64,000 nt of DNA from Winogradskyella sp. PG-2 (lineage in GTDB: Bacteria > Bacteroidota > Bacteroidia > Flavobacteriales > Flavobacteriaceae), in the NCBI RefSeq assembly GCF_000828715.1, contig NZ_AP014583.1, positions 1,362,001 through 1,426,000 of the forward strand, in the 5' to 3' direction. The notes beneath the pieces were generated by a model that saw nothing but the letters and a program-made list of their open reading frames with translations, did not search any database and had not been told where the DNA came from. Of the stretch, positions 33,065 through 42,849 are shown piece by piece (the first letter of the stretch is position 1; every line of letters starts with the position of its first letter). The position numbers were made by a program, and so were the translations under genes.

Positions 33065-33649
33065 TTAGGCGCTTAAGTTTAATTGATTGTCTTTTATTTT
33101 AGAAAGAAGTTCTTTAACAGAGTTCTTTCCTATTTCAAACCCTCTTTCGTAATGACAACTATTTACACTTACTCTTTTTTGTTTGTTAATATAAATAATA
33201 GGGATACCGCCACTTATAAAGCTCTCTAAATGACCACATTCCTTTGGGCGGAATTTTCTTCTTGTGGAAGAAAAAATTAAGCCGTCTATAATATTACTTT
33301 TTGATAAAAGGTTAGAATACTTAACTTCTTTATTATAGTCATTACACGATTGATACACCATAATTTTGTAATCATTTCTTGAAGATTCTTCAGTGATTCC
33401 GTTTAAAGACTCTAGAAAAAAATTATCCTTTAAATCTGGCAGTATAATACCTAAAATGTAACTCCTTTTATTTTTTAAAGCAGAGGCATGAATATTTGGC
33501 TTATAATTTAACGCATTAGCCATTTTTATAACCTTGTTTTTGGTCCTAGTACTTATTTCCGAACTATTTCTTAGAGCTTTAGATACAGTAGAAATAGACA
33601 GGTTTAAAATTGAAGCTATATTTTTTAATGTAATACTATTTGTTCTCAT
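33065..33649 (-). CDS. LacI-family regulator, short form
   Basis: The N-terminal helix-turn-helix and hinge are complete (TLKNIASILNLSISTVSKALRNS, NYKPNIHASAL). The first half of the sugar-binding domain follows (YILGIILPDLKDNFF, IDGLIFSS, IPIIYINK). The protein stops at 194 residues, while LacI proteins usually run to 330-340. The missing part would form the second lobe of the effector pocket. The kinase gene starts 13 bp later, so there is no remnant. It sits between GH20 and the kinase and probably regulates this locus, if functional. Confidence 0.8.
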   Translation of the reverse strand: MRTNSITLKNIASILNLSISTVSKALRNSSEISTRTKNKVIKMANALNYKPNIHASALKNKRSYILGIILPDLKDNFFLESLNGITEESSRNDYKIMVYQSCNDYNKEVKYSNLLSKSNIIDGLIFSSTRRKFRPKECGHLESFISGGIPIIYINKQKRVSVNSCHYERGFEIGKNSVKELLSKIKDNQLNLSA

Positions 33650-33655
33650 AAATTA

Positions 33656-35707
33656 CTACTGCATTAAATAATTTGTTTTGCAATAAGTTAAAAGGCTTTT
33701 GAGGGACGCAACTATTGCTAATTCAGTATCTGCAAATGGCTCATCAAGAACAATTAACAATGCACTTATTTTATCATGCTCTAATTTTGTGATTTTTTTA
33801 TTAGAAATAACTTTTAATAATAATTCCGATGTTTCTGACAAGTTTCTAGATAATGGCTCTAAGGGTGTTGTATTTGGATTTTTATTTATCTCAATAAAAT
33901 CTTCATGGTTCTCTATCCAAAGTGTCAGATAATTATTTATTTTAGGTAAACTTTTTTTCTTTTCTTCTTTAATAAATAACGAAACTGTATTGTTAAATTC
34001 AACCGCATCTTCTGCATCAGCAGTGCAAACATCTGCAAACAAGGTAAAAGGAGAAAACGTTTTATATTCTGTACCACCTTTATTTCTTGAATATATTTTT
34101 AAAGGTTCACAAATTTTAGATAATACCCTTAGGGATTTAATATCTTCATTTTTACTAATATTTCTAAGAATTACATCTTTGTTTCTAATATGATTAATGC
34201 CTAATTCTTCAAGTTGATAATTGATAACTTTCAACCTTTTATACATACTAACCAAATCATTTATATTTTTAGGAGACCAATAGCGCTCAGCTATGGCTGC
34301 AGTTCTTGGCCAAATTCTAGAATCTATTGTCAATGGTGTAACTAACTCACTCCACATCGTGGTTTCTGCTCCTAATATTCTTTTTCGCTCTTCTTTAGTA
34401 AGTGCCGCATCACCTATAGGATCTACTAAATAATGATGTTCTATAGACAACATTCTGTCTATATAGTATCCTGCAGATAGTACTGCTTGATATCCTTTTT
34501 GAGCTGCTTCTATGAGTGTACTTTGTTCTAAGCCTTCGTGTTCTCCTCTCCAAGAATGTATTACGGCAGTTGTTGGTATTGAAGGGGTTAGAATTTCATC
34601 CCATCCCATTAGTTTTTTGCCTAATTTTTTTAAAATCTCTTCTACTTTTATATTAAAATAGGTTTGTAAATCGTGATTGGTTTCTAAGTTGTGTTTCTTC
34701 TTAAATTCTTGAATTTCTTCACTTTCATCCCAATGTTTTCCTTCATTTTCATCTCCTCCGATATGAAAATATTCATAAGGAAATAATGGAGCGATTTCTC
34801 TAAATAAAGTTTCTAGAAAAAGGTAAGTAACTTTTTTTGATGGGTCTAAGGTTGGATCAAAAACACCCGAAAATCGTTCCACTTTGTAATCATAGTCATC
34901 TTTACTCCCTAATTCAGGATAGGCAGCTAATATTGCAGATGCATGACCTGGAATATCGAACTCTGGAATAACTCTAATACCTAAGTTAGATGCATAGGCA
35001 ACAATGTCTTTTATTTGTTCTTGAGTGTAAAACAATCCATCAGCAGCAACTTCTTGTAATCTCGGATACACTTTAGATTCTACTCTAAATCCCTGATCAT
35101 CTGTTAAATGCCAATGAAACACATTAAGCTTAACAGAGGCCATTGCGTCTAAATTTCGTTTTAATACATCTATTGGCTGAAAATGTCTGGCGACATCAAT
35201 CATTAATCCTCTCCATACAAAACGTGGAGCGTCTGCTATAGTTGCTCCTTGAAAAAAATAATTGTTTTGATTATGACTGACTAATTGCAATAATGTTTCT
35301 AGACCTCTCAAAGCTCCCACATCTGAGATGGCATGAATAGTTACCTTATCTTTCTTTACAATTAATCTGTATGACTCATCATCATTTACGGTTAGATTTG
35401 AAACACTATCAAAACTGATTTCGATTGATGCGGACGTATCTTTTAAAGGAAACCCAACATCTATAAATACTCCTGTTTTGTTTGCTAAACGTCTTAAAAA
35501 ATTGATAGCAGCATTACGAACTCTAGGGCAGGTTTCACCCTTTATTGAGATCGTAACGTTGCTATCAATCATAAACTTAGCAGAATTACTTTCAATATGT
35601 TTAGGCCACGGCATTAGATTGTATTTCTCTAATGTTTCCTCTTGTGACCAAATATTTTGGATAAAGAAACTACAACACAATATTATTAGAATTAATCTTT
35701 TCTTCAT
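33656..35707 (-). CDS. GH20 beta-N-acetylhexosaminidase
   Basis: The 683-residue protein has a signal peptide ending near IWSQ, an N-terminal GH20b-like domain (about 30-160) and a GH20 barrel. Its catalytic pair Asp319-Glu320 lies in HIGGDE, preceded by FHWHLTDDQGFR. It removes terminal GlcNAc or GalNAc from oligosaccharides by substrate-assisted catalysis. It is most likely periplasmic or outer-membrane associated and acts on chito-oligosaccharides brought in by the SusC/D pair. The lacI gene begins six bp downstream. Confidence 0.93.
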   Translation of the reverse strand: MKKRLILIILCCSFFIQNIWSQEETLEKYNLMPWPKHIESNSAKFMIDSNVTISIKGETCPRVRNAAINFLRRLANKTGVFIDVGFPLKDTSASIEISFDSVSNLTVNDDESYRLIVKKDKVTIHAISDVGALRGLETLLQLVSHNQNNYFFQGATIADAPRFVWRGLMIDVARHFQPIDVLKRNLDAMASVKLNVFHWHLTDDQGFRVESKVYPRLQEVAADGLFYTQEQIKDIVAYASNLGIRVIPEFDIPGHASAILAAYPELGSKDDYDYKVERFSGVFDPTLDPSKKVTYLFLETLFREIAPLFPYEYFHIGGDENEGKHWDESEEIQEFKKKHNLETNHDLQTYFNIKVEEILKKLGKKLMGWDEILTPSIPTTAVIHSWRGEHEGLEQSTLIEAAQKGYQAVLSAGYYIDRMLSIEHHYLVDPIGDAALTKEERKRILGAETTMWSELVTPLTIDSRIWPRTAAIAERYWSPKNINDLVSMYKRLKVINYQLEELGINHIRNKDVILRNISKNEDIKSLRVLSKICEPLKIYSRNKGGTEYKTFSPFTLFADVCTADAEDAVEFNNTVSLFIKEEKKKSLPKINNYLTLWIENHEDFIEINKNPNTTPLEPLSRNLSETSELLLKVISNKKITKLEHDKISALLIVLDEPFADTELAIVASLKSLLTYCKTNYLMQ

Positions 35708-35721
35708 TTTAATAGTTCATA

Positions 35722-36153
35722 TTAGTTCTCGTTTACTTTAATGTATTTCTCTATTATTTCTCTTTTAATATCTGCAGCTTTAACCTCTTCTAGTCCCTTT
35801 TGAATTAAAGTATCTCTAATAATTTTTATAGTAAAAGGAAATTCATGGTTTCTTATCGGTTCAACTGATGTGAAGTTTAAAGTTTCAACATACTGACCGT
35901 CTTGATATTTATATGTTCCACCTCCACTATAAAAATTTTCAACACTGTTGTAATCTTGGTTAATAAAAGCAAAATGAGATGCATTTATGATTTTAATAAA
36001 ATCAGTACTTGAAAGATCTTTTATGTCTACTGAGTCACCTTGTTTAGTTTCTGCATAAATCATTTTCCATGTCCCTTCAATATCGCTTTTAGTTTTCTCA
36101 TTTTTACATGAAAAACAGAACATAAAAGCCAATATGACATAAACTTGCCTCAT
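35722..36153 (-). CDS. Small lipoprotein, lipocalin-like
   Basis: I start at ATG 36153 (MRQVYVILAFMFCFSC), eight bp after the nagB stop; an upstream in-frame start would overlap nagB. The lipobox Cys is residue 16, giving 143 residues. IEGTWKMIYAET near the start of the mature part resembles the opening strand of lipocalin-like domains. The function is unknown. It sits within the aminosugar locus and is probably co-transcribed with nagB and the GH20 gene. Confidence 0.7.
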   Translation of the reverse strand: MRQVYVILAFMFCFSCKNEKTKSDIEGTWKMIYAETKQGDSVDIKDLSSTDFIKIINASHFAFINQDYNSVENFYSGGGTYKYQDGQYVETLNFTSVEPIRNHEFPFTIKIIRDTLIQKGLEEVKAADIKREIIEKYIKVNEN

Positions 36154-36160
36154 AAGCTTA

Positions 36161-38092
36161 CTAAAAATAGTAACGTTTAAAGGCTTCAATTGCTGCATAA
36201 TCTGCGAGACCTAGATCGTTATACTTTTTGGCAGTCAATCTATTTCTATCTTCTACTCTAACCCAAAACTCTCTAGAATCACCACCTTGAAACATCACTC
36301 CATCCTTTTGTGATTGGTGATAAAAAATAGCATGTCTCTTTTTTAGTACTTGATCAGGACTCATCGGAACTGCCATTTCTATTTCATACGATTCCCACTC
36401 ATGCCAAGCTCCACGATATAGCCAAACCCAACAATCATCCATATAAGATTTAACTTTAAGATCATCTAGAGCCATAAACAAAGCATCTAAACATACTTTA
36501 TGTGTACCATGCGGATCAGCTAAATCACCAGCTGCATAAATTTGATGCGGTTTTATATCATCTATAAAATTGTGCATAATACCAATATCTACTTGCGAAA
36601 TCTTACCCTTTTTAATTGTCCCAGTCTCATAGAATGGTAAGTCTAAAAAATGAACTCTATCGTCTGGAAGGCCTAAATACCTAGTTGCGGCCAACGATTC
36701 ACTTCTACGAATAGAGCCTTTTAATTTTCTAACATCTAGAGAATCTATAGCGTCGTTTCCTTGTTTAGTTTTTATAGAATTTATAATATTGTTAATGACT
36801 TCTGAGTCTGGATTAATTTCTTTAGATATTTCGGCAAACTTTAGTGCTTCTTCGTCAGAAACCGCAATGTTACCAGAAGTTTGATATGCAATATGTACCT
36901 CATGTCCTTGCTCAACGAGTCTATCAAAAGTCCCACCCATTGAAATAACATCATCATCAGGATGTGGACTAAATATAATTACTCTCTTTTTTTTGGGGTT
37001 TGCACGCTCAGGACGATTAGTATCATCTGCATTAGGTTTTCCACCAGGCCACCCAGTAATAGTGTGTTGTAACTTATTGAACATTTTGATATTTAAATCA
37101 TAAGCCGTTCCTTCTTCTGTAAGTAAGCCAGACATTCCATTGTCATTATAATCTTTGTCTGTGAGTTTTAAAAAGGGTTTGTTAAGCAATTCACTCAACC
37201 AAACCACAGCTTTTAATTTCAATGATTCGTCCCATACACAAGAGGTCACCAGCCAAGGTGTTTTTACTCGTGTTAATTCCGCAGATGCTTCTTGGTCTAA
37301 TACAAATGTAGTATTGTTGTGATTTTGCAAATAAGTAGCGGGTACATATGAACTTACCCCTCCCTCTATTGTTTCTTTAACGATACTTCCTTTATTTGCT
37401 CCCCAAGCTAAAAGCACAATTCTCTTTGCGCTTAAAACAGTGCCAATTCCCATTGTAATTGCTTTTCTAGGAACATTGTCAATTCCTAAAAATGTAGGTG
37501 CAGCGTCAATCCTTGTAATATGATCTAATGTTATAATTCTAGTAGCTGAATTTAAATGAGAACCCGGTTCATTAAAACCAATATGGCCTGTTCTACCTAT
37601 TCCTAATAGTTGAAAGTCTAAACCACCAGCTTCTTTTATTTTTAATTCATAATCAATGCAATACTGATAAATATCTTCACTGTTTACTAAACCATTAGGG
37701 ATATTAATGTTTTCGGATAATATATCAACATGATTAAAAAGATGTTCATGCATAAAATAATAGTAGCTCTGAATATTACTTTTATCCATTGGATAATATT
37801 CATCTAAATTGAATGTAACGACATTAGCAAAACTTAGCCCTTGTTCTTTGTGCATTCTCACTAATTCTTCATATACTTTTATCGGTGAAGAACCAGTAGC
37901 TAATCCTAAAACACAAGGCTTGTTTAGGGCTTCTTTTTCTCTAATTAAAGCCGCTATTTCTTGCGCTACTAATATTGAGGCTTCTGATGAAGAATCAAAA
38001 ACAACATTGTGAATTTTTTCATATCGAGATTCTTCAAACTTACCTGCTTTAGCAAAAGCGATACTATTATAATCTTTAATTTTTATTTTCAT
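36161..38092 (-). CDS. nagB: Glucosamine-6-phosphate deaminase fused to a PIG-L/LmbE-type deacetylase domain
   Basis: Residues 1-~330 are a NagB isomerase/deaminase with catalytic Asp97 (FNLDEYYP), His170 and Glu175 (GRTGHIGFNEPGS). Residues ~368-640 are a PIG-L-type domain with the zinc motif HPDDD (377-381) and the second motif HGTH (528-531), both intact. NagB converts glucosamine-6-phosphate to fructose-6-phosphate and ammonia. PIG-L domains hydrolyse N-acetyl groups on glucosamine-type substrates. This two-domain NagB is known in Bacteroidota; what its second domain acts on is not settled to my knowledge. No separate nagA is in the window. Confidence 0.93.
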   Translation of the reverse strand: MKIKIKDYNSIAFAKAGKFEESRYEKIHNVVFDSSSEASILVAQEIAALIREKEALNKPCVLGLATGSSPIKVYEELVRMHKEQGLSFANVVTFNLDEYYPMDKSNIQSYYYFMHEHLFNHVDILSENINIPNGLVNSEDIYQYCIDYELKIKEAGGLDFQLLGIGRTGHIGFNEPGSHLNSATRIITLDHITRIDAAPTFLGIDNVPRKAITMGIGTVLSAKRIVLLAWGANKGSIVKETIEGGVSSYVPATYLQNHNNTTFVLDQEASAELTRVKTPWLVTSCVWDESLKLKAVVWLSELLNKPFLKLTDKDYNDNGMSGLLTEEGTAYDLNIKMFNKLQHTITGWPGGKPNADDTNRPERANPKKKRVIIFSPHPDDDVISMGGTFDRLVEQGHEVHIAYQTSGNIAVSDEEALKFAEISKEINPDSEVINNIINSIKTKQGNDAIDSLDVRKLKGSIRRSESLAATRYLGLPDDRVHFLDLPFYETGTIKKGKISQVDIGIMHNFIDDIKPHQIYAAGDLADPHGTHKVCLDALFMALDDLKVKSYMDDCWVWLYRGAWHEWESYEIEMAVPMSPDQVLKKRHAIFYHQSQKDGVMFQGGDSREFWVRVEDRNRLTAKKYNDLGLADYAAIEAFKRYYF

Positions 38093-38129
38093 TCTAGAAT
38101 AACTTTTTCTTTTAATTTTTGATAAATAA

Positions 38130-38151
38130 GCGGGAAAATTTAATTTCCCGC
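38130..38151 (-). promoter_or_regulatory. Intercistronic hairpin between susD and nagB
   Basis: Perfect eight-base arms GCGGGAAA / TTTCCCGC around a six-base loop lie in the 118-bp gap after susD. The trailing sequence is only weakly T-rich, so it may be a partial terminator or a 3'-end stabiliser that sets susCD expression above the downstream enzymes. Confidence 0.6.
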
Positions 38152-38210
38152 ATATCTTCTAATCAATCAACTTACTCAAATAAATATTTATAAAAAAAAC
38201 ACTAAAATTG

Positions 38211-39797
38211 TTAAAAGTTTGGTCCACCTGTATCCCACCAAATTCTTGTGCCCGCATTGTCCGCGCCTCCTAAAAGAGTCACAGCATTAGCGACACCATT
38301 AGGATTCGTTGATAATTCACTATCCACAAATGGAATTCTCCTAATTTGAATATCTGTGTCTACTACACCACCACTTTGGTTGCTTACTACAGGAAATATT
38401 TTCGGATATCCTGTTCGTCTAAATTCACTCCACGCTTCTTGCCCTTCAGGGAACATAGCAATCCATTTTTGTGTAATAATTCGTTCAAGGTTTTCCTCAT
38501 TTGTTCCTGCGTCATTCCAAGCTATCGTAATATTACTTAAAGCAGTAATGTTATTTGAAGGATTAACAGGGTCTACATAATCAGCTGGTGTAGAAACATT
38601 ATCAGCCATATAAGCCGCTGCGCCACTAGCTCCATGTTGCTCAAATGAAGTCATAATTCCAGTTTCATAATTTGTTCTAGCATCACCCGCTCCAGCCCAT
38701 GCCCTTAAAGCTGCTTCAGCTTTTAAGAAATATACTTCGGCAGTTGTCATTAATTGTACTCTAGATGTGTGTATTTGATCGTTAATGCTAGAAAAACCAA
38801 TGTAATCTGCCTTTTGGGCAAGTTCATCTGAATATCCTGGTAATAATGGTAATCCTCCACGCACACCCTTTACATCACCAGCCACACTAGTTGGTGCGTC
38901 AAAATAACTACCACTCCTACTATCATCATATCCAACTAAAATTGACTCCATTGAAGCATTCATTCTAATATCTCCCCAAGAATTATCAATAGTTGCTAAT
39001 GGATGATCTAAAGTGCTATTTACAAAAAAGCCATCTGCATTAGATTCCATCAATCCTAAAGATTGAGATAAAGCTTTTTCACCTTCCATTTTAGCTTTTA
39101 CCGGGTCTACTTTTGAAATTCTAATTGCCAACCTTAATCGTAATGAATTAGCTAATTTCACCCAATTAGTATTATTTCCAGCATAAGACAAATCAAATGC
39201 TGTAAATCTCACATTATCAATATCCGCCATAAGATCTGCAACGGCTGTATCTAAGTCTACAAAAAATGCATTATATGCTTCTTGTTGTGAATCATAAACA
39301 CCCGCATTGGCTAAATCACCGAAACTAGTATATACAATTGGTCCAAAAACATCAGACACACGATGCATTGCCTCTACTTTTAATATTAGAGCTACTGCAT
39401 TTAATGTTGGGAATTCCGTTTCAGTTAAATCACTTATTTGTTTTGCATTATCCATTACGTTATCGTAAGGAACTGACCAAATAAAATTGTTCCAACCGCT
39501 TACCAAACTGTATGTTGTATTGTTTGCTCCAGACACGAATGGTCTAGGGTTAGTAAGATATCCTGAGTATACATCTGCATTCAAATTTTGCTGAAGTTGG
39601 TAGGACCAAGCTGGCGAATATTGATAGATACTCTCAAATATTGGTTGATATAAAGAACCAACATGCTGAAAATCTACCTCCAATTGTTCTTGTGTAATAT
39701 TTCTGTCATTTTCATTAAATTGTTCTATATCACTGCACGATGCAGTAACTAATCCCAATGCAACAAAACATGCTAATATTTTATTTATATTTTTCAT
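38211..39797 (-). CDS. SusD/RagB-type nutrient-binding outer-membrane lipoprotein
   Basis: The 528-residue protein has a lipoprotein signal (lipobox VTASC, Cys21). It is mostly helical with SusD-type features: an N-terminal helix block, then VNPSNNITALSNITIAWN and, near the end, a conserved RRTGYPKI segment. It caps the SusC barrel and captures oligosaccharides at the cell surface. It follows susC by 13 bp. Context suggests GlcNAc-containing oligomers as ligand. Confidence 0.92.
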   Translation of the reverse strand: MKNINKILACFVALGLVTASCSDIEQFNENDRNITQEQLEVDFQHVGSLYQPIFESIYQYSPAWSYQLQQNLNADVYSGYLTNPRPFVSGANNTTYSLVSGWNNFIWSVPYDNVMDNAKQISDLTETEFPTLNAVALILKVEAMHRVSDVFGPIVYTSFGDLANAGVYDSQQEAYNAFFVDLDTAVADLMADIDNVRFTAFDLSYAGNNTNWVKLANSLRLRLAIRISKVDPVKAKMEGEKALSQSLGLMESNADGFFVNSTLDHPLATIDNSWGDIRMNASMESILVGYDDSRSGSYFDAPTSVAGDVKGVRGGLPLLPGYSDELAQKADYIGFSSINDQIHTSRVQLMTTAEVYFLKAEAALRAWAGAGDARTNYETGIMTSFEQHGASGAAAYMADNVSTPADYVDPVNPSNNITALSNITIAWNDAGTNEENLERIITQKWIAMFPEGQEAWSEFRRTGYPKIFPVVSNQSGGVVDTDIQIRRIPFVDSELSTNPNGVANAVTLLGGADNAGTRIWWDTGGPNF

Positions 39798-39810
39798 TTC
39801 TTTAATTTTT

Positions 39811-42800
39811 TTAGAATGTTAAATTAACGTTGAGCCCAATGCTTCTAGATGAAGGAAGTCCTAAGACATCAACTCCTTGTAATGCATTACCTGTACTTAA
39901 TGATACATTAGGGTCGTGTGGTGCGTCTTTATAGAAGAAAAATAAATTGCTGCCTATTAATGAAGCTTTAATTCTGTTGAAGAATGAATTTTCTCCTAGA
40001 TTAAAGTTATAGCCTAAAGCAAATTCTGCCAACCTAACGTTTGTTGCGCTATAAATATATTCTCCTGTAAAACCATTTCTACCACCTGCAAGACCATAAT
40101 ATTGTTGTGCTGATAATGTAAATGGATTTCCACCTTGATCCACAACATTAACATTGCCGTTAGCTGTCTCTCTAGCTGAGTTATTACTAAAACCTTCCAC
40201 AATAGCTTCGGTCATGCTCATAGTTTCACCTCCGAACTTTCCATCGATTAAGAAATCTATTGTAAAGTTTTTATATGTAAATGAATTGTTCCAACCTAGT
40301 GTGAAATCTGGATTCGCATTACCAACTTTAGTTAAGCCGTCTACGGTATTATCGTCATTCTGTTGTATTGAATAAACGGGATTACTTGGGTCCGTGTTAT
40401 CTACATCAACAATTGGCAAACCATTTGCATCTCTTCTAACTACTTGAGCGTAAATATCACCAAACGAACCACCTTCAACAAGGTAAGATCCAAAAGTGTT
40501 TACGCCTTTGCCAGAAAGTGTAAAGAATTCAGGTTCAATTAAACCCTCTAATACTTGACCATTATATATCTTTTCAACTCTATTTTTATTAGAGGCAAAG
40601 TTTACTCTAGTTGTCCATGCAAAATCATCATTTTGAATAGGTATGGCAAAAATAGAAGCCTCAATACCTTTATTTGAAATTTCACCAGAATTTAATCTGG
40701 CAGAAGGTGCTCCAATTACAGCTACCGATGTAGCAAATTCATAGTATTGATCTACTGTTTTAGTATTGTAATAGCCTAAATCTATTCCTAATCTATTATT
40801 ATAAAACTTCCATTCGGTACCAATTTCAAATGATTTTTGTCTTTCCGGCTTTGGTGTTGAACCCGGAAAAGGCCTTACTTGAGTAACTATTGGCGAACCA
40901 TCAAACTGTATTTGTCCGTTAGGATTAATTTGATCTGCACCAAAACCACTTCCTACCTCAGCATAAGATGCTCTAAATTTAGCAAAAGACACATTTTCTG
41001 GTAATTCAAATAATTCACTTAATATACCTGTTACACCAATTGATGGGTAAAAGAATGAATTGTTTTCCGGTGGTAATGTAGAAGACCAATCATTTCTTGC
41101 AGTTAAATCAACAAATATCTTATCATTAAATCCAATTGTTGCACTTGCAAATAAAGAATTTACGCGAGTCTCAAATGAGTCCTGTCTGAAATTTGTAGTT
41201 GGGCCTCCGTTAAAGTTTTGAAACGAAAATACGTTTGCGAATTGTAAATCACCATTGGTTCCAGAATCAGCATTAAACGATTCTGTTGTGGAGCGCGTTG
41301 TACTTGCTCCTACAATAGCATTAACCGTAATACCATCTTTAATTTGTGTATTAATATTAGCAATAAGATCACCATAGTACTGAGTGTAATCATTTTCAAA
41401 TACAATATAGCGACCATTTAATGGAGCTAAAGTAGCTTCGGTGGTAGCATGTGTTTTCCTTTCAAAATTTAATACTGACCTGTCATAAGTTCCTCTGGTT
41501 TGAAGAGATAACCAATCATTAATTTTAAAATCTAAACTTAAAGATGCTACTAATTTTTTGTTACTATCTTCTGAAGCATTTCTATTGATTATCCAATAAG
41601 GGTTTTGCTCAATATCGCTCGTGCCTCTAAACCATCTTTGAGCCATAATATTTCTTGCAGGATCTAAAGATTCAAAATTAGAATAATCAGACAACTGTTC
41701 TGAATCTGATTGAAAAGCATAAGCCCCAACTAATGGGTTAAAATATAGGCCAGAAATTGGTCTGTTTTTAATGTTTTGAGTAGATGACATAACACTTGCA
41801 TTTAATCTCAATTTATCATCAAAAAGCCTTGCTGTTTCTCTTATATTAATAGTGTGTTGCTTTAAACTATTTGTAGGTAATACACCGCTAGCAAAAGTGT
41901 TACTATATGAAAAATACGTTTGCGCGTTCTCAGTCCCACCAGATATAGATACCGAGTTAATATTAGTAATCCCTGTGTCTAAAAAATCATCTACATTACT
42001 TTGTGTTTCGTCATTAAAGTCCATAGCATAAGCGGCAGTGTCAACAGTTAGGTTAGAAGAAAAATCAACCTTAAATCCTCCTGCACGTCCTTTTTTAGTG
42101 GTAATTAAAATTACACCATTTAAACCTGCACTACCATATAATGCAGAGGCAGAAGCACCTTTTAGTACGGTTAGCGATTCAATGTCATCAGGATTTATTA
42201 ATGATAAAGCATCACCACCATCTCTATTACCTCCGTTAATATCACCAAAAGTATCTCCCGGTTGACTAGAAGATGGGTTTGATAAAGGAATACCGTCTAC
42301 AACATATAAAGGTTGGTTGTTTCCAATTGATGAATTTCCTCTTAAAGTAACTTTCACAGATCCTCCAGCACCGGATGCACTTCGATTAATAGATAAACCT
42401 GCAACCTTTCCTGACAAGCTACTAACTGGGTTGGTTTGTTTTGCTTTACTTAGTTCATCTGCATCAATATCTTGTGCGGAATAGGTCAGAGACTTACGAC
42501 TCTTTTTAATCCCAAGAGCTGTTACTACTACCTCACTTAATGCGGTAGCGTCTTCTTCCAATTGTACATTGATTGTGTTAGAATCTCCAATAGTAATTTC
42601 AACAGTTGTCATTCCAATATAAGAGACTGTTAGAATATCACCAACCGAAGCCGTTAATGAATAATTACCATCAAAATCTGTTTGAGTACCATTAGTAGTT
42701 CCTTTCACCAATATACTTGCACCAGGAATTGGGGAGCCATCAGTTTTTGAAGTTACAGTTCCTTTTACATCTTTTTCTTGCGCAAAAGTTAATTGCGAAA

Positions 42801-42849
42801 TGAACAGAAATAAAGAAAACAATAAGAATCTTCGTAAATTTTGTTTCAT
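39811..42849 (-). CDS. SusC/RagA-family TonB-linked outer-membrane transporter
   Basis: I start at ATG 42849, which directly begins the signal peptide (MKQNLRRFLLFSLFLF...FAQ), giving ~1,012 residues. A carboxypeptidase-regulatory-like domain comes first (VKGTVTSKTDGSPIPGASI). Then come the plug with VVTALGIKKSRKSLTY and PLYVVDGIPL, and a large TonB-dependent barrel ending in an aromatic residue (LNVNLTF). It imports oligosaccharides across the outer membrane with the SusD partner. It is the first gene of the minus-strand array. The upstream region holds the 13-bp direct repeat. Confidence 0.93.
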   Translation of the reverse strand: MKQNLRRFLLFSLFLFISQLTFAQEKDVKGTVTSKTDGSPIPGASILVKGTTNGTQTDFDGNYSLTASVGDILTVSYIGMTTVEITIGDSNTINVQLEEDATALSEVVVTALGIKKSRKSLTYSAQDIDADELSKAKQTNPVSSLSGKVAGLSINRSASGAGGSVKVTLRGNSSIGNNQPLYVVDGIPLSNPSSSQPGDTFGDINGGNRDGGDALSLINPDDIESLTVLKGASASALYGSAGLNGVILITTKKGRAGGFKVDFSSNLTVDTAAYAMDFNDETQSNVDDFLDTGITNINSVSISGGTENAQTYFSYSNTFASGVLPTNSLKQHTINIRETARLFDDKLRLNASVMSSTQNIKNRPISGLYFNPLVGAYAFQSDSEQLSDYSNFESLDPARNIMAQRWFRGTSDIEQNPYWIINRNASEDSNKKLVASLSLDFKINDWLSLQTRGTYDRSVLNFERKTHATTEATLAPLNGRYIVFENDYTQYYGDLIANINTQIKDGITVNAIVGASTTRSTTESFNADSGTNGDLQFANVFSFQNFNGGPTTNFRQDSFETRVNSLFASATIGFNDKIFVDLTARNDWSSTLPPENNSFFYPSIGVTGILSELFELPENVSFAKFRASYAEVGSGFGADQINPNGQIQFDGSPIVTQVRPFPGSTPKPERQKSFEIGTEWKFYNNRLGIDLGYYNTKTVDQYYEFATSVAVIGAPSARLNSGEISNKGIEASIFAIPIQNDDFAWTTRVNFASNKNRVEKIYNGQVLEGLIEPEFFTLSGKGVNTFGSYLVEGGSFGDIYAQVVRRDANGLPIVDVDNTDPSNPVYSIQQNDDNTVDGLTKVGNANPDFTLGWNNSFTYKNFTIDFLIDGKFGGETMSMTEAIVEGFSNNSARETANGNVNVVDQGGNPFTLSAQQYYGLAGGRNGFTGEYIYSATNVRLAEFALGYNFNLGENSFFNRIKASLIGSNLFFFYKDAPHDPNVSLSTGNALQGVDVLGLPSSRSIGLNVNLTF

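Noticed and set aside
32198..33067. LacI gene and kinase gene as one broken fusion, since they share a frame
   Set aside because: The kinase begins with a proper ATG and a complete first phosphate motif, and no known family joins the two. Sharing a frame across a 13-bp gap is coincidence.
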